From assembly GCF_003350295.1 (NCBI RefSeq), contig NZ_QLYY01000012.1, positions 124,001 through 188,000 on the forward strand: DNA of 64,000 nucleotides, written 5' to 3'. Made by a program: the position numbers and the translations under genes. The notes below the pieces were generated by a model that saw only the letters and a list, made by a program, of their open reading frames with translations, did no database searches and was not told the origin of the DNA. Positions 1 to 9,602 of this stretch are shown here, in pieces; position 1 is the first letter of the stretch, and each line of letters begins with the position of its first letter. The stretch comes from Vibrio tetraodonis. GTDB lineage: Bacteria; Pseudomonadota; Gammaproteobacteria; Enterobacterales; Vibrionaceae.

Positions 1-179
1 ACGCCCCAATTACAGGCGAAGTCGTTGCAATTAACGAAGAGCTCGAAGATAGCCCTGAGCTTATCAACGAAGAGCCCTATGAAGGCGGCTGGATTGTCAA
101 AGTGAAAATGTCAGATGCTTCTGAGCTCGACAATCTTAAAGATGCAGAAGAGTACCTAAACTCAATCGAAGACGAGTAA
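1..179 (+). CDS. gcvH: Glycine cleavage system H protein, C-terminal part
   Basis: Only the last 58 or so residues are in the window, reading from base 3 to a TAA at 177-179. The visible part ([20 protein letters not shown], then a GGWIVKVK stretch) is the conserved second half of the lipoyl H protein. This protein carries the aminomethyl group between the P, T and L proteins in glycine cleavage. The lipoylated lysine lies upstream of the window and is not seen. It is followed in the same direction by gcvP, which supports the call. Confidence 0.93.
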   Translation, partial: APITGEVVAINEELEDSPELINEEPYEGGWIVKVKMSDASELDNLKDAEEYLNSIEDE

Positions 180-192
180 TAGGCAAATGTGT

Positions 193-225
193 AAAGCTGT
201 CCCAGTTAAGGGGGCAGCTTTTTTT
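193..225 (+). terminator. Rho-independent terminator between gcvH and gcvP
   Basis: A GC-containing stem (AAGCTG-CCC against GGG-CAGCTT) with a 6-base loop is followed directly by seven or more T residues. It sits 14 bases after the gcvH stop and about 75 bases before the gcvP start, so it should reduce or stop readthrough into gcvP. No separate promoter was confirmed, though an AT-rich stretch lies at about 236-265. Confidence 0.8.
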
Positions 226-298
226 CAAAGTTCGGACGTATAATTATTTATATCAGTAGTGATATCCAATACCCGAATGATGGAGTAGGTAAAGGACA

Positions 299-3163
299 AT
301 GACTGAATTACTTCAAAGCCTTAGCACCCAAAATGAGTTCGTTGCTCGCCACAACGGCCCTAACAAACAAGACCAACAAAAAATGTTGGATGTCATCAAA
401 GCAGCTAGCCTTGATGCCTTAATCGACGAAACTGTACCTGCGCAAATCCGCGTTGAGAAGCCAATGGCTCTAGCCGAGGCTATGAGCGAAGCAGACATGC
501 TGAGCGCCATGCGTGAATTTGCTGACAAAAACCAAGTCAAGCGCACCTTTATTGGCCAAGGTTACTACAACACGTTCACGCCTAATGTCATCTTGCGTAA
601 CGTACTGGAAAACCCAGGCTGGTACACGGCATACACGCCATACCAACCAGAGATCTCACAAGGCCGCCTAGAATCACTGCTCAATTTCCAACAAATGGTC
701 ATGGATCTCACAGGTATGGACATTGCGAACGCATCGCTGCTTGATGAAGCAACCGCAGCAGCTGAAGCCATGACACTGTGTAAGCGTGCAGGAAAGAGCA
801 AAAGCAACGTTTTCTTTGTTGCAGACGATGTTCACCCACAAACGCTGGAAGTGATTAAAACCCGTGCAAAATACATTGGTTTTGACGTATTGGTCGGTTC
901 ACTAGACTCGCTGGCAGAACAAGATGTATTTGGCGCGCTAGTCCAGTACCCGAATACGACAGGTGAAATTCGTGACATCACAGACATCATCGCCAAAGCT
1001 CAAGCTAACAAAATTTTGGTTGCCGTGGCAACTGACCTTCTTGCTTCTGCGCTTTTAAAACCAGCAGGTGAAATGGGCGCTGACGTGGTAATTGGTTCAA
1101 CTCAACGTTTCGGCGTACCTATGGGTTACGGCGGTCCACACGCTGCCTTTATGGCAACACGTGAGAAGCACAAGCGTACCATTCCTGGCCGTGTTATTGG
1201 TGTGTCTATCGACAGCACGGGTAAACAAGCACTGCGCATGGCAATGCAAACTCGTGAGCAGCATATTCGCCGCGAAAAAGCGACATCTAATATCTGTACC
1301 GCGCAAGCACTGCTGGCCAACATGGCTTCTTTCTACGCCGTATTCCACGGTGCAGAAGGTCTACGTACTATCGCCCGTCGCACTCACCACATGACGGCTA
1401 TTTTAGCCGCGGGTCTGACTAAATCTGGCTTCGAACTGGCTCATAATAGCTTCTTCGATACTATCACCATCAATACTGCCGCTAATACAGATGAAGTGTA
1501 TGCTAAAGCGCAAGCCGCAGGTATCAACCTTCGCCTACTTAAAGGCCAGTTAGGTGTGAGCTTGGATGAAACTACTACAACGGAAGATATCCAAGCCTTG
1601 TTCTCGGTATTTGGCGTTAAAGAAGATGTGAATGCGCTATCAACTGAGATAGCATCAAACGAATTTGCTGCCATCCCAGAAGCACTGCGCCGAACATCTA
1701 AATACTTGACTCATCCTGTGTTCAACACGCATCACAGCGAAACACAAATGATGCGCTACCTTAAGCAGCTAGAGAACAAAGATTTTTCTTTGACTCACGG
1801 CATGATCCCGCTGGGTAGCTGTACCATGAAGCTCAACGCCGTAGCTGAAATGATCCCTGTGACTTGGCCTGAGTTTGGTTCAATTCACCCCTATGCACCA
1901 CTAGAGCAAGCTGCGGGTTACACAGCCCTTGCCGAAGATCTTAAGCAGAAGCTGTGTGAAATCACAGGCTATGATGCATTCTCTTTGCAGCCAAACTCAG
2001 GTGCTTCGGGCGAATACGCTGGCCTCATCGCTATTCAGCGCTACCACGAAAGTCGCGGAGAAGGACACCGTAACGTTTGTTTGATCCCAAGCTCAGCACA
2101 CGGCACAAACCCTGCGACCGCTTCTATGGTGTCGATGAAGGTTGAGGTCGTAAAATGTGATGAAGACGGTAACATCGATGTGACCGATCTTGCGGCTAAG
2201 ATCGAAAAGCACAAAGATAACCTGTCTAGCATTATGATCACCTACCCTTCTACGCACGGCGTGTACGAAGAGCAAGTGAAAGAAGTGTGTGAGATGGTTC
2301 ATGCCGCTGGCGGTCAAGTTTACCTTGATGGCGCGAACATGAATGCTCAGGTTGGTTTGACATCACCAGGTTTTATCGGCTCTGACGTTTCTCACTTAAA
2401 CCTGCACAAAACTTTCTGTATTCCGCACGGTGGTGGTGGTCCAGGTATGGGGCCAATTGGTGTTAAATCGCACCTGGCACCTTTCCTACCGGGTCATATT
2501 GAAAACGGTGTTGAAGGTGACGATCTTGCGGTTGCTGCAGCCGATCTCGGCAGCGCTTCTATCTTGCCTATTTCTTGGGCTTACATCGCCATGATGGGCG
2601 AAGCTGGCTTAACAGAAGCTACCAAAGTCGCTATCTTAAATGCTAACTACATGATGGAGCGCCTACGTCCTCATTATCCGGTGCTTTACCGTGGTACTAA
2701 TGGTCGTGTGGCTCACGAATGTATTATCGACATTCGTCCATTAAAAGAAGAGACAGGCATTAGCGAGGAAGACATCGCTAAACGTCTTATGGACTATGGT
2801 TTCCATGCACCAACTATGTCGTTCCCTGTAGCTGGTACACTCATGGTTGAGCCAACTGAGTCGGAAGACTTAGAAGAGATCGATCGCTTCTGCGAGGCGA
2901 TGATCGCCATCCGTGAAGAAATGACCAAGGTGAAAAACGGTGAATGGCCACTAGAGAACAACCCGCTAGTCAACGCACCTCACACACAAGCAGATTTGTC
3001 TGCTGACGAGTGGGATCGTCCATACTCGCGTGAACTCGGCTGTTTCCCGTCACAGGCAACTAAACAGTGGAAATACTGGCCAACGGTTAACCGCGTCGAC
3101 AACGTCTACGGCGACCGTAACCTAATCTGCTCTTGCCCAAGTATTGATAACTACGAAGAGTAA
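299..3163 (+). CDS. gcvP: Glycine dehydrogenase (decarboxylating), P protein
   Basis: PLP-dependent decarboxylation of glycine, passing the aminomethyl group to lipoyl-GcvH. At 954 aa it matches the fused single-chain GcvP family (about 957 aa in E. coli). The N-terminal half (residues 1-450) and C-terminal half (451-954) are the two homologous halves of the family. The PLP lysine is K704 in the [19 protein letters not shown] segment, followed by the glycine-rich loop. The ATG at 299 has an AAAGGA ribosome site just upstream. It lies downstream of gcvH and a terminator. gcvT is not in the window and would be expected upstream. No disruption is seen. Confidence 0.98.
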   Translation: MTELLQSLSTQNEFVARHNGPNKQDQQKMLDVIKAASLDALIDETVPAQIRVEKPMALAEAMSEADMLSAMREFADKNQVKRTFIGQGYYNTFTPNVILRNVLENPGWYTAYTPYQPEISQGRLESLLNFQQMVMDLTGMDIANASLLDEATAAAEAMTLCKRAGKSKSNVFFVADDVHPQTLEVIKTRAKYIGFDVLVGSLDSLAEQDVFGALVQYPNTTGEIRDITDIIAKAQANKILVAVATDLLASALLKPAGEMGADVVIGSTQRFGVPMGYGGPHAAFMATREKHKRTIPGRVIGVSIDSTGKQALRMAMQTREQHIRREKATSNICTAQALLANMASFYAVFHGAEGLRTIARRTHHMTAILAAGLTKSGFELAHNSFFDTITINTAANTDEVYAKAQAAGINLRLLKGQLGVSLDETTTTEDIQALFSVFGVKEDVNALSTEIASNEFAAIPEALRRTSKYLTHPVFNTHHSETQMMRYLKQLENKDFSLTHGMIPLGSCTMKLNAVAEMIPVTWPEFGSIHPYAPLEQAAGYTALAEDLKQKLCEITGYDAFSLQPNSGASGEYAGLIAIQRYHESRGEGHRNVCLIPSSAHGTNPATASMVSMKVEVVKCDEDGNIDVTDLAAKIEKHKDNLSSIMITYPSTHGVYEEQVKEVCEMVHAAGGQVYLDGANMNAQVGLTSPGFIGSDVSHLNLHKTFCIPHGGGGPGMGPIGVKSHLAPFLPGHIENGVEGDDLAVAAADLGSASILPISWAYIAMMGEAGLTEATKVAILNANYMMERLRPHYPVLYRGTNGRVAHECIIDIRPLKEETGISEEDIAKRLMDYGFHAPTMSFPVAGTLMVEPTESEDLEEIDRFCEAMIAIREEMTKVKNGEWPLENNPLVNAPHTQADLSADEWDRPYSRELGCFPSQATKQWKYWPTVNRVDNVYGDRNLICSCPSIDNYEE

Positions 3164-3181
3164 ACTTCACTAGTTATCACA

Positions 3182-3251
3182 GATAACCAAGTTGGAAACT
3201 GTGATAACCGAGTTGAAAACCGATAACTAAGTTGGAAACTAACTTGAAAAC
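3182..3251 (+). repeat. Three tandem 19-bp repeats plus a partial copy, left edge of the island
   Basis: Copies of GATAACYRAGTTGRAAACY lie at 3182-3200, 3203-3221 and 3222-3240, with a truncated fourth at 3241-3251. Three degenerate copies in reverse orientation occur at 13765-13903, the other side of the accessory region. A short palindrome-like TTATCACAGATAA precedes the first copy at about 3174-3186, and a version of it accompanies the last right-hand copy too. Origin unknown: possibly an intergenic repeat family, possibly a relic of an insertion boundary. Confidence 0.75.
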
Positions 3252-3279
3252 AAAAGGCGAACCATTTGGTTCGCCTTTT
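3252..3279. terminator. Bidirectional terminator after gcvP
   Basis: A perfect hairpin (AAAAGGCGAACCA / TGGTTCGCCTTTT) flanked by A-run and T-run, so it can terminate gcvP from the left and the minus-strand ABC-3C operon from the right. A similar CGAACC-GATT-GGTTCG hairpin lies at 13920-13935 on the far side of the island. Confidence 0.85.
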
Positions 3280-3326
3280 CTACATGGGCAGTTTTATCAC
3301 ACGCTAACGTTAAACACAGTGTCGGT

Positions 3327-5345
3327 CTATTGAGCTGGAACAGGGTTTATCAGTCCCCTTGTTCGCCATCTATTGCCATTGACGAAGGATTCAAAGTCAT
3401 ACTCATTTGATAAATGTAAATCATCTGCATGATCAGTGACAATAATCTGTGGAGAAAACCCACACTCTTCCTCAATGTTGACGCAGTACTCAGCTAATTG
3501 TGTAAAGAGGTTTTCGACTGCTTTTATATCTTCATCAACTACTCTCTCACTTGCGTGACTACTTCTCAGCTTGGCTTCTTCTTCTTTTTGCTCCTTAAAC
3601 GTTTCTGAATTGTCACGTTTAAAATTAGGAAAGTAAACTTGGGTAGGTTGATCCAAAAATAGTACTGAAGGAATTGAACACTTACTTCCAAGCTCTGCAA
3701 AATATTTGTGTAACGCTAAAAAAAGAGTCACGTGACTGTATAACCAGTTCGCTCCGCTTCCCATTGATCTCAAGTATATTTTTTCATCTTCTTCAGTTTG
3801 GTGGTAAAGGTCAAAAGTTTCGAATGAAAACTTTAGATTGATTGGCATGTAGCTATTTTCAAATTCGAACTTGCTCCCTATATCAGCCATATAGGCATTT
3901 ACCTTGGCAGCAGCTTTCTCTAGGCCCTGTTTAACATTATACTTAAGGAGCTTTCTATTCGTATCTTTTAACTTACCCTCAAGCTCTGTTAACATTTTAT
4001 TCAATGCAATATCGTCAGATAAATTGAGAGTATCCAATAACATAAACAGCTTTGCTTTTTCGATCAGTACTGCTTCATACAGCGTCTTTCTTTTGGCTAG
4101 TTTTTCTTCCGATTTTTCGATAACAAGAATATGTTGGTTTATTCTTGTTATTGAGTTATTTACACTTTGTATGTCACGTTCAACTTCCAAAAGAGTAGAT
4201 TTAAATTTCGCTTTCATTGGCTTAGCTGAAGCAATGTTGCCCGATACCTTATGTATCGCATTTTGTAGCCTTACTGCACTTTCCGACAGGGCGTCTTTTT
4301 CCGTTCGACAGAAAGGACACACTGTCGTCGAAACATGAACCTTATCTGGTGATTTAAGCTCAGTAATACTATTTAAAAATTTAGACTCTTCATTGATATG
4401 TTTACGAATCGAACTAGCTTTTCTTTGTAACTTTCTCAACTCAGACGTTTGCGCTGTTAACTCAAACTTCAACTTATTGTATCGCTTCGTCGCTGCATCT
4501 GAATTATGTTCAATCTCCTCTGGAACAATAATATCGTCGAGCTGTTCTTTAGCTAATTGAGGGTTACGAAGAGCTTGAGCTAACCCAATAGGAGCCTCTT
4601 CAAAGCCCATCATCGAATATAAATGACTTAGTACAGGCTCAACCTTGTCTAAGTATATCTTTGCGGCTCTATTGTCTGCATCTTGCTGTTTCTTCAAACC
4701 ATTCACTTCACCCGTTAAGCGTTCTTTTTCTTGAGTTAAATGAAAATAATCTTGATCTACTAACCCTAAAAATATTTTAGTATGATCAATAACATGCTCT
4801 CTTTTCTCTTTTTCATCAAAGCGATAAAACAGCGCATGCTTATTGGCTACAAGGTTTTGATGCTGCAAAATGAACGAGCTAAAACTTCTAATCGAAGGTG
4901 TGGATGCTTTACGGCGTCTGTACATCCTTGCTACCAATGACTCATCAACATCATCTATATCTATAAACAAATCGCGAAGATACTTTTTATACTCTGCCAA
5001 CGGTCTAAAGTATCTATTTTCAAAGAAATCTTGCTGAATATCCTCAGACGCAAAACGTTCTAAGCTTTTAAAAAATGCCTTGTTGGGCAAGGCAGGATCA
5101 CGCGCTACAACCAGAACCTGTTCTTCGACATCCAGAACAACATAATAAACTACAGCACTAGCTGTTATTACACCTTTAGGAACTGTATTTTCTGAGCTAC
5201 CAAAACAGTAATCGAAGATCTCTATAAGAGCACTCTTACCCGTAGAGGACTTACCCGTAACAATATTTAAACCCGACTTGAAGTTTACAGGATGCTTCAA
5301 ACCACTTTTATCAATAACACCTATTTCACGAATCAATGTTTTCAT
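3327..5345 (-). CDS. ABC-three-component (ABC-3C) system ATPase, DUF3732-like
   Basis: A 672-aa SMC/Rad50-type ABC ATPase. Walker A GKSSTGKS is at residues 31-38. Long coiled-coil arms follow, with a CPFC zinc-hook-like pair at C343/C346. A signature-like RSMGSGANWLYSH segment and a Walker B FLDQPTQVYFP segment lie in the C-terminal third. This layout and the QPTQVYFP ending of Walker B match the DUF3732 ATPases of ABC-3C systems, which comparative genomics assigns to biological conflict. It is the last gene of a three-gene operon and overlaps the middle component by ATGA. Codon use is AT-rich. A generic RecN-like role is less likely given its partners. Confidence 0.85.
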   Translation of the reverse strand: MKTLIREIGVIDKSGLKHPVNFKSGLNIVTGKSSTGKSALIEIFDYCFGSSENTVPKGVITASAVVYYVVLDVEEQVLVVARDPALPNKAFFKSLERFASEDIQQDFFENRYFRPLAEYKKYLRDLFIDIDDVDESLVARMYRRRKASTPSIRSFSSFILQHQNLVANKHALFYRFDEKEKREHVIDHTKIFLGLVDQDYFHLTQEKERLTGEVNGLKKQQDADNRAAKIYLDKVEPVLSHLYSMMGFEEAPIGLAQALRNPQLAKEQLDDIIVPEEIEHNSDAATKRYNKLKFELTAQTSELRKLQRKASSIRKHINEESKFLNSITELKSPDKVHVSTTVCPFCRTEKDALSESAVRLQNAIHKVSGNIASAKPMKAKFKSTLLEVERDIQSVNNSITRINQHILVIEKSEEKLAKRKTLYEAVLIEKAKLFMLLDTLNLSDDIALNKMLTELEGKLKDTNRKLLKYNVKQGLEKAAAKVNAYMADIGSKFEFENSYMPINLKFSFETFDLYHQTEEDEKIYLRSMGSGANWLYSHVTLFLALHKYFAELGSKCSIPSVLFLDQPTQVYFPNFKRDNSETFKEQKEEEAKLRSSHASERVVDEDIKAVENLFTQLAEYCVNIEEECGFSPQIIVTDHADDLHLSNEYDFESFVNGNRWRTRGLINPVPAQ

Positions 5346-5794
5346 CGTGGCTTTACTCCTAAAAAGGCGTAAATTTCTGAGACAGTATGCCCTTGAAACA
5401 AACGACCTAAGTTATATGCGCTTTTCTGAATAGATAACTTGCTATCATTGACTGTTTTACAATGTAGCATGAGCCTATCTTCCTCAAAGAATATCCAATC
5501 ATTAACTATGCAAAATTGGAGAGATTGCTCGGTCAAGATTTGAAACTCATCAACTCTCTCTTGTAAATCATATAGTTGACTTCGTTCTTGGAAAATAGAC
5601 CATATAGAACTTCTTACATTAGCTTTAGCTAACTTAGTAGCGAACAGTGGATGACTACAGATAGGTATGACCAATGGAGCTAGTAACAGGTTTTCTTCCG
5701 TCTCATTCAGAATTGAATAAAAAGACGCTAAATACTCACCATATTTAAAAGGATTAAACCTCACTTCATAAAGTGCATTAACGATGCTCGTCAT
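5342..5794 (-). CDS. ABC-3C system middle component
   Basis: A 150-aa all-helical-looking protein with no catalytic motif. It opens with NALYEVRFNPFKYGEYLASF and has the size and position of the middle component of ABC-three-component systems, between effector and ATPase. Its start overlaps the effector stop by 4 bases (ATGA) and its own stop overlaps the ATPase start the same way, so the three are probably translationally coupled. The middle component is thought to link the ATPase to the effector; that role is family knowledge and not visible here. Confidence 0.75.
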   Translation of the reverse strand: MTSIVNALYEVRFNPFKYGEYLASFYSILNETEENLLLAPLVIPICSHPLFATKLAKANVRSSIWSIFQERSQLYDLQERVDEFQILTEQSLQFCIVNDWIFFEEDRLMLHCKTVNDSKLSIQKSAYNLGRLFQGHTVSEIYAFLGVKPR

Positions 5795-6918
5795 ACCTGA
5801 ATTCTCCAGTGTAGATCGCGCTCCTCATCATCCATCGCATCATGAATGAGGCCATTCTTGTACTCTATTGGGGGAATATCATTCCCAATGTGTAACGGCG
5901 TTTCTAACATAGTCTTGTTATACAGTACCTTAGAACCCTTGAGACTATCTGTAGCTTCTAATTGAGCACTGGAATATTGAATCTTATATCTCTTAACTAA
6001 TTGATTTTGATAATTAGTAGTCTTCTCAAGGTAAAGAGGGAATTCATCGAGTTGCTCCATTAATGAGTTTTGCAATTCAAGCCAATTGCCTAATGCATCT
6101 GGTATCATCGCGTAATGCTCTATAGCAGCTATTTTCTCTACAAATAGTTTGCTTTTATGCAATTCAACCTGTTCATCTGTAGCTTCACTTCCTTCAAACT
6201 TTGGAAAAGTAAACTCTTTCTTACAATACTGAGATGTTAACTCCTCACATTTAGCTCGAAACTCATTCTCAGGGATATACCATGAAGTGTTATCTGCTTT
6301 ACCGTAAACAAAGCCAATTAAGCCCTCCAAAAAACTTTTCAAGTTACTCGCAGGAATTCCAACGGGCTTGGAATAAATCTTTTCCTCTAAAAGAAGCAAG
6401 TCATCGGCTTCGGTGAAAAGGGTAATTTTTGACAATACCTCTTTTAATCGCTCGGGAGACTCTTCCATCACGGCTTTCTGAATTTTCGCGACACCAGATA
6501 GATTTTCAGATTTCAACTCGTCATCATCTCTCTCTGCAAAGATAGAGTTCAGAGTTTTCAGGCGTTCATCGCTCGACTGTTTGTTCCAAGACTTAAATCT
6601 ACTATTGGAACCAAAAGCCTGAGTGGTGTGTAGCACTAGAGAGTCGTAATCTGTATCACCAAACTCTGGAGCTAGCCAGTTCTTTAGAGTCTTCCAAAAG
6701 TTTTCATGATGATCAGTAAGAGGCGATTTGTAGTTCTTAACTTCCAACTGTTCTGAGCATGCGTTATCGGAAGCAGTTAAGCTCACATCACCATCCTTCT
6801 CGAACCAAATCGATTGCCCTTCATTGAGGTCAAAACACTTATCGAGACCTATAAGCACTTGATAGTGAAATGCTAATGCTGTGGTCAACGCAGCATTCTT
6901 CGTGCTACTGTCACTCAT
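5791..6918 (-). CDS. ABC-3C effector with DUF4297-like nuclease N-terminus
   Basis: First gene of the ABC-3C operon. I place the start at 6918, because GGAG lies about 8 bases upstream of that ATG. A longer reading from 6999 adds 27 residues without a ribosome site. In the 375-aa form, residues 12-100 carry ALAFHYQVLIGL, then E40-x3-D44 and E59-V60-K61, then a WKTLKNWL segment. This is the order of a DUF4297/restriction-like (D-ExK) nuclease fold as seen in Cap4-type effectors. The C-terminal part (about 230-375) is unassigned and probably docks on the middle component. Nuclease assignment is by motif only. Confidence 0.65.
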   Translation of the reverse strand: MSDSSTKNAALTTALAFHYQVLIGLDKCFDLNEGQSIWFEKDGDVSLTASDNACSEQLEVKNYKSPLTDHHENFWKTLKNWLAPEFGDTDYDSLVLHTTQAFGSNSRFKSWNKQSSDERLKTLNSIFAERDDDELKSENLSGVAKIQKAVMEESPERLKEVLSKITLFTEADDLLLLEEKIYSKPVGIPASNLKSFLEGLIGFVYGKADNTSWYIPENEFRAKCEELTSQYCKKEFTFPKFEGSEATDEQVELHKSKLFVEKIAAIEHYAMIPDALGNWLELQNSLMEQLDEFPLYLEKTTNYQNQLVKRYKIQYSSAQLEATDSLKGSKVLYNKTMLETPLHIGNDIPPIEYKNGLIHDAMDDEERDLHWRIQV

Positions 6919-7129
6919 ACTATCTCCGTAGCTAGAATAAACAACATCGTAATAATTAAGCATTGGTTGGATTACTATCCAGATTGCATATCCTAGCAAC
7001 CCAGAAACTAATTGTCATTCTAGCAATGTGGTTATTGTGATGCTTTTGATAACTAAATCAAAGACTAATGAATGTGTTATAACGACCTTTACTTGTATCG
7101 AACAGATGAGAACAGTATTTATCTGGCTT

Positions 7130-7558
7130 CTAATTTAAATCAACACAATCTCGATAGAACGCTCCCTCACTATCCTGAAACAACTTTACCTTCCCCTCAT
7201 TCGTAACCAAGAAGACAACAACAAGCCCAATAACATTGCTATTGTTCACTAAAGATCTTAACCAAAACGTCTCATTACACTCCAAAGGTGTCAGCGCATC
7301 AGCCCATTCAAAGATGACAAGTGTCTTGCGTCTACAACCTTCCAAAGTAGCAACCAATTCTCGGTTCTCTTCTGCTGCGAAAGCAGCTAGGGGAGATTCA
7401 TAATCATTAAAGTTCAGATTAAAGACATCTATGCCTCGACTCTTAGCTTGGTCTCTACACACATCCAAGTAGCCCTCTGGTGTATGCTCAGTTATCAATG
7501 AGCAGATGGTGAGATCTAGTTCCCATGCCATACTGATAAATCTTTCTACGCTAACCAT
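7130..7558 (-). CDS. Orphan 142-aa protein in the island
   Basis: I do not recognise this protein. It has a hydrophobic TLVIFEWADAL stretch (about residues 78-88) that resembles a Walker B strand, followed by a second strand (IGLVVVFLVTNEG) that looks like the sensor strand of an AAA/STAND ATPase. There is no Walker A, so it could be a degenerate or truncated ATPase core, or unrelated. It is divergent from the CoiA-like gene with about 130 bases between the starts. GGAAA precedes the ATG weakly. Confidence 0.55.
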   Translation of the reverse strand: MVSVERFISMAWELDLTICSLITEHTPEGYLDVCRDQAKSRGIDVFNLNFNDYESPLAAFAAEENRELVATLEGCRRKTLVIFEWADALTPLECNETFWLRSLVNNSNVIGLVVVFLVTNEGKVKLFQDSEGAFYRDCVDLN

Positions 7559-7690
7559 AACTAATTTCCAAGCTCAATACCTCTAAAACTTGAGGCCAAC
7601 ACTAGTAACTTGCTCTATTTTCACTTAGCTTATCATATTGATTTAATGAGCTTTGGTTGGCTCATTGCCTTCAAGTTGACAGGAGTGACG

Positions 7691-9265
7691 ATGCTAGAAT
7701 ATGCGTTACATAGCGATTCAAATACCTTAAGGCATGTTGATTCGGTCGAGAATGGCTTAAAGTGCAATTGCGTATGCTCTGGTTGTGGAGATCGCTTAGT
7801 AGCTAAAAACAATGGAACTAGTGGTACAAGACATCATTTTGCACATGATTCGAAAGACGAAAACAGTAACTGCTTAATGACCCAACTCCACTTAATCGCA
7901 CAACACTTTTTTCTTGAGTCGCAGCCCCTTTATCTTCCGCCAGCATCTTTTGAATACAAAGGACAAACACTGAACCAATGCGAAATATTAGCAAAGGTTC
8001 TTGGTGGAAGCCTAGAAGCACGCATAGACCGCTATATCGCAGATGTACTTCTCGAAACAGAACTTGGAGACATAGTGATCGAAGTATTCGTCACACATGA
8101 AAATGAAGCTGAAAAAACAACCTACTATCAACAGAATAAAATCCCTTCAATAGAGTTTGATTTGAGTGCCTACCTTAATCGCAACATTGATGAAGCACTC
8201 TCAGATCTAAAAGCGAAAAAAGTGCCTTACAAATGGCTTTACGAATGGTGCCGAGAACAACTAATTGATAAGCACGAGCAGTTTCTGGAGCATGAAGCAG
8301 AGCGTATCAAGAAAAAACGTCTTCGCAGTGCAAAAGACTCAGCTAGAAAGTTTATTAAAGGTAACTACATTTTGTTACCTAGCTTAACTCAAGAGTTTAA
8401 ATGCCAGATTGACAGGCACACATATAGCGAAGAGGTCACTATTTATTCTCGCTCTGAACAGCATGTAGACAGCGTTTACCAGGTAAACCAGACTGAGGAA
8501 TACCTTTTGCTTCAGGCAATACGAGGTGACAACCAAATCTGGATTGCGTTTCTATTAAAGGATTGTTTACCTGCCGATGTCGCTGACCTTAATGGAAGCA
8601 TTGTTATCCGCACCCCAGCAACATCTGAAAATAATCGGGCTACCTGGAAATGGTTGAAGTACCCAAAATTAATGCCGAAAATTGAAAGGTCTCAACAAAA
8701 TTTTTTAAAGGAATCGAACAATAAGGCAAAGAAGGCTAGAACAACAAAAGACGCTGTAAGACAAGCTAAAACCAACTCTGAACTTTATCTACTTTCAAAA
8801 GATAGCTTGTTCAAAAGAGACTACTCCAGATGGTCGAAATGGATGACACTGAATCAATTATTTCAACCTAGCCCTAGTAGGAAACATCCAAAGTTACCTT
8901 ATGCTCTTAATTATATACGAAGCTATCCCTGCCTCTGGGCGTTTGACACTTGGCACATTCTAACCTTGAGCCTACTAGCTGAAATAGTCGATAGGAAGCC
9001 AAAAGACACTAAAATTTTCTATGACCATCTGTTCAAGGAGTTAGTGGTACTTACAGGACTACACGAGGAGTTTTATGACATTGAGCAGCGCATTGCTCCA
9101 CATGCTGTTGATGCTGACTCTAAGTCACTTGTAATTCGCTCTGGAATAATCGAAGAAGCTCTTAGACCCTATACCAATGTCGGTGTTATCTATGGATTAG
9201 ACGGCGGATTTAAGCGCATAGGCTCACTAATGCAAGCTATTCATTTGGACTCTTCATATATGTGA
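7691..9265 (+). CDS. CoiA-like protein: zinc-finger plus PD-(D/E)XK nuclease domain
   Basis: The ATG at 7691 has AGGAG 5 bases upstream; a longer frame from 7610 lacks one. In the 524-aa form, residues 24-52 carry CxCxxC-x16-HHFAH, the zinc-binding start of CoiA-family proteins. A nuclease core follows at about 105-145: EARIDRYIADVLLE then DIVIEVFVTHE, giving the D-x(n)-ExV/K pattern. Residues 200-240 are charged and helical, and the remaining half is unassigned. CoiA proteins act in natural transformation in Gram-positives, while CoiA-like nucleases are common in mobile islands. Here it stands beside ABC-3C and other conflict-type genes, so a defence or DNA-processing role is an inference. 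Confidence 0.7.
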   Translation: MLEYALHSDSNTLRHVDSVENGLKCNCVCSGCGDRLVAKNNGTSGTRHHFAHDSKDENSNCLMTQLHLIAQHFFLESQPLYLPPASFEYKGQTLNQCEILAKVLGGSLEARIDRYIADVLLETELGDIVIEVFVTHENEAEKTTYYQQNKIPSIEFDLSAYLNRNIDEALSDLKAKKVPYKWLYEWCREQLIDKHEQFLEHEAERIKKKRLRSAKDSARKFIKGNYILLPSLTQEFKCQIDRHTYSEEVTIYSRSEQHVDSVYQVNQTEEYLLLQAIRGDNQIWIAFLLKDCLPADVADLNGSIVIRTPATSENNRATWKWLKYPKLMPKIERSQQNFLKESNNKAKKARTTKDAVRQAKTNSELYLLSKDSLFKRDYSRWSKWMTLNQLFQPSPSRKHPKLPYALNYIRSYPCLWAFDTWHILTLSLLAEIVDRKPKDTKIFYDHLFKELVVLTGLHEEFYDIEQRIAPHAVDADSKSLVIRSGIIEEALRPYTNVGVIYGLDGGFKRIGSLMQAIHLDSSYM

Positions 9266-9281
9266 GTCGCTTGTCAGAAAG

Positions 9282-9488
9282 CTAATAAAGTTCATAGGAA
9301 AAAACCGAAACAGCACTAACATCCTGCTTTGGATGGTTTTCGATAAATCGGTGACTTAGAAGCATATAAGAGCTCGATCTCAGCAGAGGCACGACGCGAT
9401 AAAAGTCATCGCCAAACCCTTTGACTTGGTGATAACACGTTTTTGAGGTGCTCGTCGAGTATTTGTTGAGGGCGACGTCGTTTACCAT
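9282..9488 (-). CDS. Possible small protein or gene remnant
   Basis: A 68-aa open frame starting MVNDVALNKYSTSTSKTCYH. I recognise no family, and there is no clear ribosome site. It fills most of the 337-base gap between the CoiA-like gene and the membrane protein. It may be the C-terminal remnant of a lost gene or chance. Confidence 0.25.
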   Translation of the reverse strand: MVNDVALNKYSTSTSKTCYHQVKGFGDDFYRVVPLLRSSSYMLLSHRFIENHPKQDVSAVSVFSYELY

Positions 9489-9602
9489 ACAACATCGACA
9501 CGATAGTTAAGTGGTTAAATCTTTCAGGGATAGTGCAAATTACATAACTTTGATATCATCCTTATATATTCAAGCTATTGCATAACTTGGTTAACTATAA
9601 GA

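Noticed and set aside
1092..1394. 100-aa frame within gcvP in another frame
   Set aside because: Shadow of a highly conserved gene with uninterrupted family motifs.
3904..4338. 144-aa plus-strand frame antisense to the ABC-3C ATPase
   Set aside because: Shadow of the coding strand; the minus-strand frame carries all conserved ATPase motifs.
3327..5345. Housekeeping RecN/SbcC-type repair ATPase
   Set aside because: The coupled middle component and nuclease-like gene and the QPTQVYFP Walker B pattern favour an ABC-3C ATPase.
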